Below, in pieces: positions 15,596 through 24,874 of a stretch of DNA of 40,312 nt (position 1 is the stretch's first letter; each line of letters starts with the position of its first letter). The stretch comes from Rhodobiaceae bacterium. GTDB lineage: Bacteria; Pseudomonadota; Alphaproteobacteria; Puniceispirillales; Puniceispirillaceae. The position numbers and the translations under genes were made by a program. The notes under the pieces are model-generated. The model saw only the letters and a program-made list of their open reading frames with translations, had not been told where the DNA came from and searched no databases. The stretch lies in NCBI GenBank assembly GCA_018624035.1, contig JAAZUU010000005.1, positions 1 to 40,312 of the forward strand. The letters run 5' to 3'.

Positions 15596-16228
15596 ATGAC
15601 AAGATTTTTCACGATGGCGGCAGCCATGCTCCTGACAACCACCGGCCCGGCGCTGGCGCATCATCCGCTTGGCGGCATGACACCAACCAGTTTCTCCGAA
15701 GGGTTTCTGTCGGGACTTGGTCACCCGGTCATCGGCTTTGACCATCTTGCCTTTGTCATCGCCGTCGGTCTGATTGCTGCGTTTCATCGTAACCGTGTGC
15801 TGATGCCGGCGGCGTTCGTGGCCGGAACGATTGGCGGGGCGGTCCTGACGCTTGCCGCGGTGACCTTGCCGGTTGCCGAACTGGTGATTACCGGATCGGT
15901 GATTGTCGGCGGTGCCGTTGCGATGCGCGGGCGGGTGACCGATCTGCGGCTGGCAGGTGGTCTTGCTGCCGGTGCCGGCCTGTTTCACGGCTGGGCCTAT
16001 GGCGCCACAATCATCGGTGCGGAACCGACCCCGATCTTTGCCTATCTTGCCGGGTTCGGCCTTGTCCAGATGGCGATCGCCCTTGGGGTGGCGGCACTGG
16101 TTCACAATATCTGGGAGGCGTTTGACGCCGAGGCCCTGCAACCGCGTCTTGCCGGTGCGGTGGTTGCCGGTGTCGGTGTCACCTACATGGTCGAGATCGT
16201 TGAAGGCGTGAATTTCCCGGCGATGTAA
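15596..16228 (+). CDS. hupE: HupE/UreJ-family cobalt/nickel transporter
   Basis: This 210-residue membrane protein probably takes up Co2+ (possibly Ni2+) for corrin synthesis. It has a signal peptide (about 1-21, ending GPALA) that exposes a mature N-terminus HHPLGG, the metal-binding start typical of HupE. The family motif HPVIGFDHLAF (43-53) and FHGWAYG (about 127-133) carry the conserved His and Asp residues. There are six or so transmembrane helices. It directly follows the cobalamin riboswitch, which marks it as a B12-repressed cobalt permease rather than a hydrogenase or urease nickel permease; no such enzymes are nearby. The start has GAGGGGGA upstream. cobW follows after about 140 bases. 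Confidence 0.9.
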   Translation: MTRFFTMAAAMLLTTTGPALAHHPLGGMTPTSFSEGFLSGLGHPVIGFDHLAFVIAVGLIAAFHRNRVLMPAAFVAGTIGGAVLTLAAVTLPVAELVITGSVIVGGAVAMRGRVTDLRLAGGLAAGAGLFHGWAYGATIIGAEPTPIFAYLAGFGLVQMAIALGVAALVHNIWEAFDAEALQPRLAGAVVAGVGVTYMVEIVEGVNFPAM

Positions 16229-16265
16229 TGACGGGCCCGCCGCTTGCTGGCGATGGCCTCCACGG

Positions 16266-16287
16266 GGCAGGGCCGGATGGCTCTGCC
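16266..16287 (+). terminator. Hairpin in the hupE-cobW gap
   Basis: The sequence GGCAGGGCC-ggat-GGCTCTGCC forms a nine-pair stem with one G-U pair and a four-base loop. Only a weak pyrimidine stretch (tcctgccttt) follows. It could partially terminate or stabilise the riboswitch-hupE transcript. A TTGACA at 16296-16301 just after it resembles a -35 box, but no properly spaced -10 was found. Confidence 0.35.
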
Positions 16288-16366
16288 TCCTGCCTTTGAC
16301 AGCCGGCGAACCATATATGTCACGAAATGGGCCTTGCAGAGATGTCAGGCCTGAAAGGTGCAACCG

Positions 16367-17485
16367 ATGGCTTCCTCTCGTATTCCCGCAACCGTCATCA
16401 CCGGGTTTCTGGGGTCCGGCAAGACAACGCTGATCCGCAATATCATCACCCAGGCAAATGGCCGGCGGCTGGCGCTGATCGTCAATGAATTCGGCGATAT
16501 CGGCATGGACGGGGCGATGCTCGAGGATTGCGGGGCGGAGAGTTGCAGCGCCGAGGACATCATCGAACTGGCGAATGGCTGTATCTGCTGCACCGTCGCT
16601 GATGATTTTCTGCCAAGCATGCAGCAATTGCTGGCACAGACGCCGCCACCCGACCACATCATCATCGAAACATCCGGCCTCGCGCTGCCGCAGCCTCTTG
16701 TCCAGGCCTTCAACTGGCCGGATATCAAGTCGCAGGTGATGCTTGACGGCGTGGTGACGCTGGTTGACGGGCCGGCGCTCGCCGAAGGCGGGGTGGCGCA
16801 TGACCTCGACGCGCTGGAGGCGCAACGCGCCGCCGACGAGGAGCTTGACCATGAAAGCCCGATCGATGAGCTGTTTGCCGACCAGATCGGTGCCGCCAAC
16901 CTGATCGTCCTGTCGAAGGCGGACCTTCTGGACGCGGCAGCCATGGACCGGGCTCGCAGCGTTGTCGAGGACCAGCTAGAAGCGGCCACACCCATCATCC
17001 CGGTGGCTGGCGGGGTGGCGCCGATGGACGCCATTCTCGGCCTCGGGATGGAAGATCAGGCGCATGCCCGTTCACAACATTCCCACCATCACCACCACCA
17101 TCACCATCACGATGATGACCACCATGATCATGATGATGACCATCATCACCATCATCACCATCATGACCATGGCCATGACGAGTTTGCCTCGCGCATTATC
17201 GCGCTTGGCGAGATCGACGATGTCGAGACCTTGCAGCAGACCATCGCCGCGCTGGCATCGGAATTCGGCATCCTGCGGGCAAAGGGGCGGATTGCGGTTG
17301 CCGGCAAGGCATTGCCCTATGTCGTGCAGGCTGTCGGGCGCCGTGTCGACGGCTATTTCGTTCGCGACCGTGACTCTGTTACCGGCAGGCTTGTCGTCAT
17401 CGGCATGGCCGGACTTGATGTGTCCGCCATCGCGGCGCGGCTTGGTGGCACATTGATTGGCGAAGATGCATCTTCCCAGGGTTGA
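16367..17485 (+). CDS. cobW: CobW-type GTP-dependent metal chaperone
   Basis: This 372-residue G3E GTPase is thought to deliver Co2+ to the CobN chelatase. The P-loop GFLGSGKT spans 13-20, EFGDIG 41-46, the metal motif NGCICC puts Cys72, Cys74 and Cys75 in the CxCC arrangement, the ETSGLALPQ switch region is near 101-109, and the guanine motif appears as SKAD (183-186). Between residues 233 and 270 lies a very dense His/Asp stretch (runs of up to nine His), a probable metal store, followed by the CobW C-terminal domain to the end. I start at the ATG at 16367, with GAAAGG eight bases before it; an upstream GTG adds three residues. Its end overlaps cobN by 20 bases. The neighbours confirm the cobalamin role over a zinc or nitrile hydratase role. 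Confidence 0.93.
   Translation: MASSRIPATVITGFLGSGKTTLIRNIITQANGRRLALIVNEFGDIGMDGAMLEDCGAESCSAEDIIELANGCICCTVADDFLPSMQQLLAQTPPPDHIIIETSGLALPQPLVQAFNWPDIKSQVMLDGVVTLVDGPALAEGGVAHDLDALEAQRAADEELDHESPIDELFADQIGAANLIVLSKADLLDAAAMDRARSVVEDQLEAATPIIPVAGGVAPMDAILGLGMEDQAHARSQHSHHHHHHHHHDDDHHDHDDDHHHHHHHHDHGHDEFASRIIALGEIDDVETLQQTIAALASEFGILRAKGRIAVAGKALPYVVQAVGRRVDGYFVRDRDSVTGRLVVIGMAGLDVSAIAARLGGTLIGEDASSQG
17063..17178 (+). repeat. His-codon-rich low-complexity tract in cobW
   Basis: CAC/CAT and GAT/GAC codons dominate this in-frame stretch, encoding residues 233-270 of CobW. It is a repeat-like tract prone to length change and should be read as a metal-buffering segment. Confidence 0.85.
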
Positions 17486-20400
17486 AGATGGCGGCGCGCT
17501 CTATGATTCGGGCGAGGCGGTCGATCTTGACCAGCCACCGGGAGACATCATTTTCCTGACATCCGCCGATACCGAGGTCAGCCTGCTGTCCGCCGCGGCG
17601 TCCCGGCTTGCCGAGGAAGAGGATGCTCCGGCTGTCAGAATTGCCAATTATCTCAGCCTGACGCACCCGTTCTCGGTCGACAATTACCTTGCTGCCACTG
17701 TTGCCGGGGCGAAACTTGTCGTCGTGCGGCTTCTCGGCGGGACCGGTTACTGGTCCTATGGCGTGCAGCAATTGCGGGCGCTTGCTGACCGGACATCACT
17801 GCGGGTCGCCTTCCTCGCCGGCGACGGCAAGCCCGATCCCGAACTGGATTACCTGTCCAGCCTGTCGGCCGATCATTGCCATGCGCTGGCTGCCTATCTT
17901 GATTCCGGCGGGCCTGACAACGCCTTTGCGTTTCTGACCGCGTTGCGCGACCTGTGCGATGGCAGCGACCTTGCCCCGCCGCCGGCACCCTTGCTCCGCG
18001 CCGGCATTTACTGGCCGGGGCATCGAACACCCGATCTGGCGACCTTGCGGGCGGACTGGCAAGACGGCGCGCCGGTGGCCGCCATCGTCTTTTACCGCGC
18101 GCTGATGCAGGCCGCCGACCTGGCACCGGTGGATGCGATAATCGAGGTCTGCCGGGAGGTCGGTCTGAACCCGCTGCCGCTGTTTTCGGCAAGCCTGAAG
18201 GACGGGGATTCGGCAGCTGTCATCGCCGATCTGCTGGCGCAGGCGAAGGCCGATATCATCCTGAACATGACAAGCTTTGCCGTGTCCGACCCGGCGCATG
18301 GCGATGCCGGCATGCCGGAGATGCGGTCGGCCGGACCGTTCGGGGCCGTCGACGCGCCGGTGTTCCAGCTCGTTCTGTCGGCAAGCCTCGAGGATGACTG
18401 GCGCGGCTCCAGCGCCGGACTGACCCCGCGCGACCTGGCGATGAATGTGGCGCTGCCTGAACTTGACGGCCGCGTCCTGACCCGTGCCGTCGGGTTCAAG
18501 CGGCCGCCGGCACGCCATCCGGTCACGCATGCGATGACCACGGCCTATGAAGCTGTTCCCGAACGCGCATGGTTCGTGGCCCGGCTGGCGGCGAACTGGG
18601 CGCGGCTTCGCCAGGCGGCGGCCGGTGACCGCAAGATTGCGCTGATCATGGCGAATTATCCGAACCGTGACGGCCGGATCGCCAATGGAGTCGGGCTTGA
18701 CACGCCGGCAAGCGTCTTTGCCGCCATGCAGGCGCTTGGCGATGCCGGCTACGCTCTTGAAGGGCAGCCCGAAGACAGCGCCGGGCTGGTCGCGCAGCTG
18801 AAGGCCGGGCCGACCAATGCCGGATGGCAGGGGCGCCGGTCCGATATCAGCCTGTCACTTGATGATTATGACCGGTATTTTACCGCCTTGCCTGAGGCGG
18901 TGCGCCGGGCGGTCACCGCGCGCTGGGGCGCGGTGTCGACCGACCCGATGTGTGATGGCGAGGTCCTGCATCTGCCACTGCGCCGTTATGGCTATGTGAT
19001 TGTCGGCATTCAGCCGGCGCGCGGCTACAATATCGATCCGAAATCGACCTATCATTCGCCCGATCTGGTGCCGCCACATAATTATTTTGCGCTCTATATC
19101 TGGCTTCGTGAGGTCGCCGGCATCCATGCAGTTGTGCATTTTGGCAAACACGGGAATCTTGAATGGCTTCCCGGCAAGGCGCTGGCGCTCAGCGAGGCCT
19201 GTTTCCCCGAGGCCGTTCTCGGGCCGGTGCCACATTTGTATCCCTTCATCGTCAATGACCCGGGTGAGGGGGCGCAGGCCAAACGCCGCACCGCGGCTGT
19301 CATTCTCGACCATCTGACACCGCCAATGACGCAGGCCGACAGCCATGGTGTGATGGCCGAACTGGAAGCGCAGATGGATGAATATTTCGAGGCGGCCGGC
19401 ATGGACCGGGCGCGATCCGATGCTCTTCTTGGCGATATCCTCGCCACGGCCATGCGGGCCGGCATCGCCCAGGATTGCGGTATTGATCAGTCGGACGATG
19501 CTGGCGAACAGTTGCTGAAGCTCGACAATTACCTGTGCGATCTGAAGGAGTTGCAGATTCGCGACGGGCTGCATGTCTATGGCGCCTCGCCGGCGGGCGA
19601 TCTTGCCGACGGTCTGCTGGCGCAGATCCTGCGCACGCCGCGCGGTGACGGTGAAGGGGCGAACGGCTCGCTCATCAGGGCGCTGGCGCGCGATCTGGGG
19701 TTGGGTGACGCCGAGAGTTTTGACCCGCTGACAACGGAACGCGGCCTTGTCTGGGACGGGCCGCGGCCAGCCTGCCTTCAAGTGATGTCGGACAAGAGTT
19801 GGCGAAGTCATGGTGATACGGTGGAACGGCTTGATGCGCTGGCACTGGCATTGGTGACCGGATCACAGACGCCGCCGGGCCCGGCCAGCGCCGCCATTAT
19901 CGATCATGTGCTGAGAGATATCAGAGCCCGTCTTGCCGCCTGTGGTCCGTATGAAGCCGGCGCCATGATCCGTGCCCTCGATGGCCGTTTCGTGCCGTCC
20001 GGGGCGTCTGGCGCGCCGACGAGGGGCCGGCCCGAGGTTCTGCCGACCGGGCGCAATTTCTTTTCCATCGACAGCCGTGCCCTGCCGACACCGGTGGCCT
20101 GGCGGCTGGGATGGGCGTCTGCCGAGGCGCTGCTCGACCGACATCTGATGGATCACGGTAACTGGCCGCGTGCCGTGGTGCTGTCTGCCTGGGGCACCTC
20201 GAACATGCGCACCGGCGGAGATGATCTGGCGCAGGCGCTGGCGCTGATGGGAGTGCGGCCAAGCTGGGATGCCGCCTCGCGGCGTGTCACCGGTTTCGAG
20301 ATCATCCCGCTGGACAGTCTCGACCGGCCACGGGTCGATGTCTGCCTTCGTTGCTCGGGCTTCTTCCGTGACGCCTTTCCGGCACAGATGACGCTGTTCG

Positions 20401-21248
20401 ACCGCGCCGTGCGGGCGGTGGCGACGCTTGACGAGCCTAACGAGATGAATCCGCTTGCGGCGGCGGCGCGCCGGGATGCCACGCGCTATCAATCGGAGGG
20501 CCTTGCCCCGGACGCCGCCGCCCGCCGGAGCACGCTGCGAATCTTCAGCGCCAGGCCGGGGGCCTATGGCGCCGGATTACAGGCGCTGATCGATGAAAAG
20601 CTGTGGCAGGATCGCGGTGATTTTGCCGAGGCGTTTCTTGTCTGGTCAGGCTATGCCTATGGCGAGAACAGCGAAGGTGTGGCCGCCCGCGAGGTGCTGG
20701 AAACAAGGCTCACCGCCTCCGATGCGGTGCTTCATAACCAGGACAACCGCGAGCATGATATCCTCGACAGCGATGATTATTACCAGTTCGCCGGCGGTCT
20801 GTCGGCGGCTGTCTCACATCTTTCAGGCCGCGACGTGCCGGTCTATCACAATGACCATTCGCTTGCCGAACGGCCGGTGATCCGCACGCTGTCCGAGGAG
20901 CTAGGCCGTGTCGTCCGGGGCCGCGCCAGCAATCCGAAATGGATCGCCGGGGCCATGCGCCACGGCTACAAGGGGGCGTTCGAAATGGCGGCGACGGTTG
21001 ATTATCTGTTTGCCTTCTCCGCCACGACAGGGCAGGTGGCCGAACACCATTTCAATGCGCTCTATGAGGCCTATATCGAGAATGGGGATGTGCGGGATTT
21101 CCTGTCATCCTCGAATGAAGACGCCTATCACGACATGCTGGACAGATTTGACGAGGCGATTGAACGCGGCCTATGGACACCGCGTCGCAACAGCGTGCAG
21201 TCTGATCTGGAACGGCTTCGCGCCCGCACCGAGGAGATCCCGACATGA
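17466..21248 (+). CDS. cobN: Cobaltochelatase subunit CobN
   Basis: This 1260-residue protein is the large subunit of the ATP-dependent cobaltochelatase, which inserts Co2+ into hydrogenobyrinic acid a,c-diamide together with CobS and CobT. Family blocks are well kept: MANYPNRDGRIANGVGLDTP (about 393-412), RGYNIDPKSTYHSPDLVPPHNYFALY, HFGKHGNLEWLPGKALALSE, YPFIVNDPGEGAQAKRRTAAVI and DHLTPP. The C-terminal half has AWGTSNMRTGGDDLAQALALMG and RVDVCLRCSGFFRDAFP. Length is normal. The His and Glu residues in HGNLEW belong to the presumed chelation site. The ATG at 17466 lies inside the cobW end, and the stop forms ATGA with cobO, so translation is coupled on both sides. CobS and CobT are not in the window and must be elsewhere for this route to work. 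Confidence 0.95.
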   Translation: MHLPRVEDGGALYDSGEAVDLDQPPGDIIFLTSADTEVSLLSAAASRLAEEEDAPAVRIANYLSLTHPFSVDNYLAATVAGAKLVVVRLLGGTGYWSYGVQQLRALADRTSLRVAFLAGDGKPDPELDYLSSLSADHCHALAAYLDSGGPDNAFAFLTALRDLCDGSDLAPPPAPLLRAGIYWPGHRTPDLATLRADWQDGAPVAAIVFYRALMQAADLAPVDAIIEVCREVGLNPLPLFSASLKDGDSAAVIADLLAQAKADIILNMTSFAVSDPAHGDAGMPEMRSAGPFGAVDAPVFQLVLSASLEDDWRGSSAGLTPRDLAMNVALPELDGRVLTRAVGFKRPPARHPVTHAMTTAYEAVPERAWFVARLAANWARLRQAAAGDRKIALIMANYPNRDGRIANGVGLDTPASVFAAMQALGDAGYALEGQPEDSAGLVAQLKAGPTNAGWQGRRSDISLSLDDYDRYFTALPEAVRRAVTARWGAVSTDPMCDGEVLHLPLRRYGYVIVGIQPARGYNIDPKSTYHSPDLVPPHNYFALYIWLREVAGIHAVVHFGKHGNLEWLPGKALALSEACFPEAVLGPVPHLYPFIVNDPGEGAQAKRRTAAVILDHLTPPMTQADSHGVMAELEAQMDEYFEAAGMDRARSDALLGDILATAMRAGIAQDCGIDQSDDAGEQLLKLDNYLCDLKELQIRDGLHVYGASPAGDLADGLLAQILRTPRGDGEGANGSLIRALARDLGLGDAESFDPLTTERGLVWDGPRPACLQVMSDKSWRSHGDTVERLDALALALVTGSQTPPGPASAAIIDHVLRDIRARLAACGPYEAGAMIRALDGRFVPSGASGAPTRGRPEVLPTGRNFFSIDSRALPTPVAWRLGWASAEALLDRHLMDHGNWPRAVVLSAWGTSNMRTGGDDLAQALALMGVRPSWDAASRRVTGFEIIPLDSLDRPRVDVCLRCSGFFRDAFPAQMTLFDRAVRAVATLDEPNEMNPLAAAARRDATRYQSEGLAPDAAARRSTLRIFSARPGAYGAGLQALIDEKLWQDRGDFAEAFLVWSGYAYGENSEGVAAREVLETRLTASDAVLHNQDNREHDILDSDDYYQFAGGLSAAVSHLSGRDVPVYHNDHSLAERPVIRTLSEELGRVVRGRASNPKWIAGAMRHGYKGAFEMAATVDYLFAFSATTGQVAEHHFNALYEAYIENGDVRDFLSSSNEDAYHDMLDRFDEAIERGLWTPRRNSVQSDLERLRARTEEIPT

Positions 21249-21877
21249 CCGCCCCGAATGATGACAGATCTGTCTCAGATTCCGAACGCCACAATACCAA
21301 GATGGCGCGCAAGAAGCAGGCACGTGACAAGATCATGGCGACAAAGACCGAGGAAAAGGGGCTGATCATTGTCCATACCGGCAAGGGCAAGGGCAAATCA
21401 TCGGCCGCTTTCGGGATGATTTTCCGGTGTATCGCGCATGGTCTTCCCTGCGGGGTCGTACAGTTCATCAAGGGCGGCATGGATACCGGCGAGCGCAACC
21501 TGATCACCGGCCATTTCGCCGATCTTTGCGATTTTCACACCATGGGCGAGGGGTTCACCTGGGAAACGCAGGACCGTGAACGCGACATCGCCGCCGCCGG
21601 TGCCGCGTGGGACAAGGCCAGACAGATGATCCGCGACACCCGCTACCACATGGTGCTTCTTGACGAGATCAATATCGCGCTGCGCTATGGCTATATCGAC
21701 CTTGACGAGGTGCTGGGCTTTCTTCGTGATGAGAAGCCGGAGATGACGCATGTCGTGCTGACCGGCCGCAATGCCGCCGATGCGCTGATCGAGGCCGCCG
21801 ACCTCGTGACCGAGATGAGCCTTGTCAAACATCCCTTCAGGTCGGGGATCAAGGCGCAGATCGGCGTCGAGTTCTGA
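21245..21877 (+). CDS. cobO: Corrinoid adenosyltransferase CobO (BtuR/CobA type)
   Basis: This 210-residue enzyme attaches the 5'-deoxyadenosyl group of ATP to Co(I) of cobyrinic acid a,c-diamide. Its P-loop GKGKGKSS is at 46-53, followed by [18 protein letters not shown], a [11 protein letters not shown] block near 100-110 and [14 protein letters not shown] (near 137-150) carrying the Walker B-like acidic pair. The ending [17 protein letters not shown] is the usual CobO tail. The N-terminal 35 residues are charged and variable, as in the family. Start and cobN stop overlap as ATGA. cobQ begins about 14 bases downstream. All key residues are present, so the activity is secure; in vivo it could also serve salvage of external corrinoids. 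Confidence 0.95.
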   Translation: MTAPNDDRSVSDSERHNTKMARKKQARDKIMATKTEEKGLIIVHTGKGKGKSSAAFGMIFRCIAHGLPCGVVQFIKGGMDTGERNLITGHFADLCDFHTMGEGFTWETQDRERDIAAAGAAWDKARQMIRDTRYHMVLLDEINIALRYGYIDLDEVLGFLRDEKPEMTHVVLTGRNAADALIEAADLVTEMSLVKHPFRSGIKAQIGVEF

Positions 21878-21891
21878 GGCTGGCCGGCGTG

Positions 21892-23373
21892 ATGACGCCC
21901 AGCATCATGATCCAGGGGGCCGGCTCGAATGTCGGCAAATCGGTGCTTGTCGCCGGCCTGTGCCGTCATTTCGCCAATGCCGGTCTGTCGGTGCGCCCCT
22001 TCAAGCCGCAGAACATGTCGAACAACGCCGCCGTGACGCTGGATGGCGGCGAGATCGGCCGGGCCCAGGCCATGCAGGCGCTGGCCTGTCGCACCCCGAC
22101 AAGCGTCCACATGAACCCGGTGCTGTTGAAGCCTGAAAGCGAGACCGGCTCGCAGGTCATTGTCCAGGGACAGCGTTTTGGCAGCATGCGCGCCCGTGAA
22201 TATGGCACTCACAAGGCCGAATTGCTGCCGCGTGTTCTCGACAGTTTCGAGACGGTCGGGCGTGGTGCCGATCTGGTGATTGTCGAGGGAGCGGGAAGTC
22301 CGGCAGAGGTCAATCTTCGTGCCGGCGACATCGCCAATATGGGATTCGCCGCTGCCGTCGACATTCCGGTTGTGATCGCCGGCGACATCGACCGTGGCGG
22401 CGTCATCGCCAGCCTTGTCGGCACCGGTGCGGTGCTTGATCCGGCGGACAGGGCGCTGATTCGCGGTTTCCTGATCAACAAGTTTCGCGGCGACACCTCG
22501 CTCTTCGCCGATGGCATGACAATGATCGAATCGTCAACCGGCTGGACCGGCCTCGGGATTCTGCCATGGTTCGCCCCGGCCCGCTTTCTGCCCGCCGAGG
22601 ATATTCTCGACATCGCCGGCAAGGCGGGAGACGCCCGTGATGACGCGCCGATTCATATCGCGGTGCCGGTGTTGCGCCGCATTGCGAATTTCGACGATCT
22701 CGACCCGTTGGCCGGTGAGGCGGATGTGCGCCTGACGCTTCTCCAGGCGGGGGAGGCGCTTCCCGCAGACTGTGACATGGTGCTCTTGCCGGGGTCGAAA
22801 TCGACCATCGCCGACCTCGAGTTTCTTCGTGCGCAGGGCTGGGACATCGACATCGCTGCGCATCTGCGGCGCGGCGGAATGGTGATGGGGCTGTGCGGCG
22901 GGTACCAGATGCTTGGCCAGACAATCGATGATCCGCAGGGTGTCGAGGGGCCGGCGGGCGCGACGACCGGCCTTGGCCATCTTGCGGTGGATACGGTGCT
23001 GGTAACCGACAAGACACTCGCCTGGGTGACGGCAAGCGCACCGATCTTTGATGCCATGGTGACCGGGTACGAAATCCATATGGGACGTACCGACGGTGCC
23101 GACTGCGCCAGGCCGCTGCTGAATATTGCCGGTCGCCCGGACGGCGCGATGTCGGATGATGGGCTCGTCATCGGCACCTATGTCCATGGCATTTTCGCCG
23201 ATGACGGGTTCCGGCGTGCCTTTCTGGATGACCTGGCGGCACGGCGCGGGCTGTCGGGGCGGTTTGGCGAAGTCGATTTTGGCGGGCGGGTCGATTCGGT
23301 TATTGATGAGCTTGCCGCCCATATGGCGGCGTATCTGGACCTTGATGCCTTTGCCGAAATGGCGGGACTCTAG
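21892..23373 (+). CDS. cobQ: Cobyric acid synthase CobQ
   Basis: This glutamine-dependent amidase of 493 residues converts adenosylcobyrinic a,c-diamide to adenosylcobyric acid by amidating four side chains with ATP. The N-terminal dethiobiotin-synthetase-like domain has the P-loop GAGSNVGKS (9-17), [10 protein letters not shown] and [12 protein letters not shown]. The C-terminal class I glutamine amidotransferase-like domain has the nucleophile Cys335 in [10 protein letters not shown] and the His in GTYVHGIF. The ATG at 21892 fits the family start MTPSIMIQG; the GTG just before it has better spacing to a GAGG and is an alternative. It is the last gene of the riboswitch-led operon, and its TAG overlaps the convergent cobD stop within the palindrome CTAG. 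Confidence 0.95.
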   Translation: MTPSIMIQGAGSNVGKSVLVAGLCRHFANAGLSVRPFKPQNMSNNAAVTLDGGEIGRAQAMQALACRTPTSVHMNPVLLKPESETGSQVIVQGQRFGSMRAREYGTHKAELLPRVLDSFETVGRGADLVIVEGAGSPAEVNLRAGDIANMGFAAAVDIPVVIAGDIDRGGVIASLVGTGAVLDPADRALIRGFLINKFRGDTSLFADGMTMIESSTGWTGLGILPWFAPARFLPAEDILDIAGKAGDARDDAPIHIAVPVLRRIANFDDLDPLAGEADVRLTLLQAGEALPADCDMVLLPGSKSTIADLEFLRAQGWDIDIAAHLRRGGMVMGLCGGYQMLGQTIDDPQGVEGPAGATTGLGHLAVDTVLVTDKTLAWVTASAPIFDAMVTGYEIHMGRTDGADCARPLLNIAGRPDGAMSDDGLVIGTYVHGIFADDGFRRAFLDDLAARRGLSGRFGEVDFGGRVDSVIDELAAHMAAYLDLDAFAEMAGL

Positions 23374-24359
23374 GCCAGGGACGCCAGCGCCAGCACCAGC
23401 ATGGCGAACAGTATCTGCGCCGCGATCAGGATCCGCAACGAGCGCAGGATCGCCGCGGCATCCGCCTCGGCGCCTGTCTCATGAAATTTGCGGGCCTGCC
23501 GCACCCGATTGCCATAGCGGCGCGGCCCGGCAAGCCAGATATCGAGCGCGCCGGCCATCGCCGCCTCGGGCCAGCCGGCATTCGGCGAGGCATGGTGACG
23601 GCCATCCACAAGCATGCTGCGACAGGCCGGGATACCGCGTCCCCGCAACGCCGCGGCACCGCAGATCAGCAGCGCTGACAGCCGTGCCGGCACGATATTC
23701 AGCACATCGTCAAATCTGGCTGCCACGCAGCCGAAGGCCAGATGGCGGGCGTTGCGGTAACCGATCATGCTGTCGGCGGTATTGACCAGCTTGTAGACGA
23801 ACAGCCCCGGCAAGCCGGCGGCAAGAAACCATAATGCCGGCGCGATCACCCCGTCAGACACGTTCTCGGCGCCTGTCTCGATGGCCGCACGGGCGATTTC
23901 GGCGTCGCTCAACTCGCTTGTGTCACGGCCGACAATCATGCCGACGGCGCGCCGCGCCGGTTCGACCCCGTCTGCAAGGGCGTCCGCGACCGCGCGGATA
24001 TGCTCATCCAGTGACCTCGCGGCAAGCATGACAGCCAGAATGACCACGGCGACAATCGCACCGCCGAATGACAGCGCGATGCCTAGTCCGGCGCCTGCCA
24101 GCGCCAGAAGGATGACGGCAATGCCGCCGCGCCATCTTCGCTGCCGGCCCGTCAAGCCCCGGCGCCTGTTCCAATGTCGGTCAAACCAGGAGATGGCGCG
24201 CCCCATCACCACCACCGGGTGCGGGATGTGTCGCCACAGCAGGTCAGGCTCGCCGACCAGCCAGTCAAGCGCCAGCGCGGCAAGCAGGATGGCGGCGCGG
24301 ATGGCAAGCGCCGAGGCGCTGAGCAGGAGAAGCGGCAGGGGGTCGAACATCGGCGCCAT
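23370..24359 (-). CDS. cobD: Adenosylcobinamide-phosphate synthase CobD/CbiB
   Basis: This 329-residue inner-membrane protein joins adenosylcobyric acid with aminopropanol or its phosphate to give the cobinamide level. It has several hydrophobic helices (about 8-32, 80-115 and 305-325) and the conserved blocks [24 protein letters not shown] (27-50), [31 protein letters not shown] (near 143-173), [23 protein letters not shown] and [15 protein letters not shown]. These are the CbiB hallmarks. Two in-frame ATGs (24359 and 24350) could start it. It is the only gene on its strand between two plus-strand cobalamin operons and shares a four-base stop overlap with cobQ. It probably has its own promoter in the divergent region 24360-24583. 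Confidence 0.93.
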   Translation of the reverse strand: MAPMFDPLPLLLLSASALAIRAAILLAALALDWLVGEPDLLWRHIPHPVVVMGRAISWFDRHWNRRRGLTGRQRRWRGGIAVILLALAGAGLGIALSFGGAIVAVVILAVMLAARSLDEHIRAVADALADGVEPARRAVGMIVGRDTSELSDAEIARAAIETGAENVSDGVIAPALWFLAAGLPGLFVYKLVNTADSMIGYRNARHLAFGCVAARFDDVLNIVPARLSALLICGAAALRGRGIPACRSMLVDGRHHASPNAGWPEAAMAGALDIWLAGPRRYGNRVRQARKFHETGAEADAAAILRSLRILIAAQILFAMLVLALASLA

Positions 24360-24583
24360 AATTCAACTTTGGTCGCATTGGTGCAATTGTTTTTGCGGTG
24401 GTGGGGTAATATGTTCCACAGGTCGGTGGACTTGGCGACAAGATGAAAACGATCCCGGTGCGGCGGACCCAGACAGGGCGCCAATGCCGGGCCTCGGACC
24501 CGAAGGCGGATGGGTGTGTCACACCAATCTTTCATCTGCTTGTCGTTTCGCCCCCAAAGTTATGACGGACCCGAGGTGAAACG
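24360..24583. promoter_or_regulatory. Divergent control region between cobD and DUF6732-cbiX operon
   Basis: These 224 bases must hold promoters for both directions. I looked for the B12 box and other riboswitch blocks on both strands and found none. On the plus side TAATAT (24407-24412) could be a -10 box. On the minus side TTGCAC and AATTAT (24386-24381 and 24363-24358), 17 apart, could drive a near-leaderless cobD transcript from the second ATG. A perfect 13-base palindrome, GGTGTG-t-CACACC, lies at 24513-24525. All of these are weak, position-based suggestions. Confidence 0.4.
24513..24525. promoter_or_regulatory. 13-base palindrome, candidate operator
   Basis: GGTGTG and CACACC flank a single T, giving a perfect short inverted repeat about 60 bases before the DUF6732 start. 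It could be an operator for a dimeric regulator of the large cobalamin operon. No regulator gene is nearby. Confidence 0.35.
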
Positions 24584-24874
24584 ATGAAAATTCCGGAAAT
24601 TCGCGTGATTGCGGCCAGCGCGCTGGCTGGCACAACCATGGTGTTCGCTGACATGCCGGCCGCGATGGCGCATTGGGGCCATCTTGGCGAACTGGCGGGG
24701 CATGGTCATCTTGCTGGTCTGGCGCTCGGTGCGGCGGCTGCCATTATGGCGGCCGCGCTGGTGACGAAGGGGCGTGACGAGGCTGGCAGTAACGAGGCTG
24801 GCAGTAACGAGGGGGCCGGTGACCCGGCCGCTGGCGCGGATGGCCAGCCAGAGGGGGAGACAGCCGATGCATGA
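24584..24874 (+). CDS. DUF6732 family small membrane protein
   Basis: This 96-residue protein starts cobalamin operons in several Alphaproteobacteria. A signal peptide-like N-terminus (about 1-29, ending PAAMA) precedes HWGHLGELAGHGHLAG, a His-bearing periplasmic start that recalls metal-binding N-termini. One transmembrane helix follows (about 42-62), then an acidic, low-complexity tail (EAGSNEAGSNEG) made by a 15-base tandem repeat. The sequence suggests a role in cobalt handling at the membrane, perhaps with HupE or CbiX, but no function is proven. Shine-Dalgarno GAGGTGAAACG stands before the ATG. Its end overlaps cbiX by eight bases, so the two are translationally coupled. Confidence 0.78.
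   Translation: MKIPEIRVIAASALAGTTMVFADMPAAMAHWGHLGELAGHGHLAGLALGAAAAIMAAALVTKGRDEAGSNEAGSNEGAGDPAAGADGQPEGETADA
24777..24812 (+). repeat. 15-base tandem repeat in the DUF6732 gene
   Basis: The unit acgaggctggcagta occurs twice perfectly (24777-24791 and 24792-24806) and a third copy begins (acgagg). It keeps frame, adding five residues per unit (EAGSN) to the acidic tail, so copy number may vary between strains. Confidence 0.8.

Noticed and set aside
16296-16321. A sigma-70 promoter before cobW
   Set aside because: TTGACA is perfect, but the nearest AT-rich TATATG or TATGTC elements lie only 12-14 bases away, too close for a normal promoter.
15578-16852. Minus-strand 424-residue open frame opposite hupE and cobW
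   Set aside because: It is antisense to hupE and cobW, whose motifs are intact, and shows no protein family pattern.
17063-17178. CRISPR or satellite-type repeat
   Set aside because: The repetition is codon-level His/Asp coding within cobW with no spacers; it is a low-complexity protein tract.
24360-24583. A second cobalamin riboswitch before the DUF6732-cbiX operon
   Set aside because: I searched both strands for the B12 box (CAGGAGACCTGCC-type) and the GCCACTG block and found neither.
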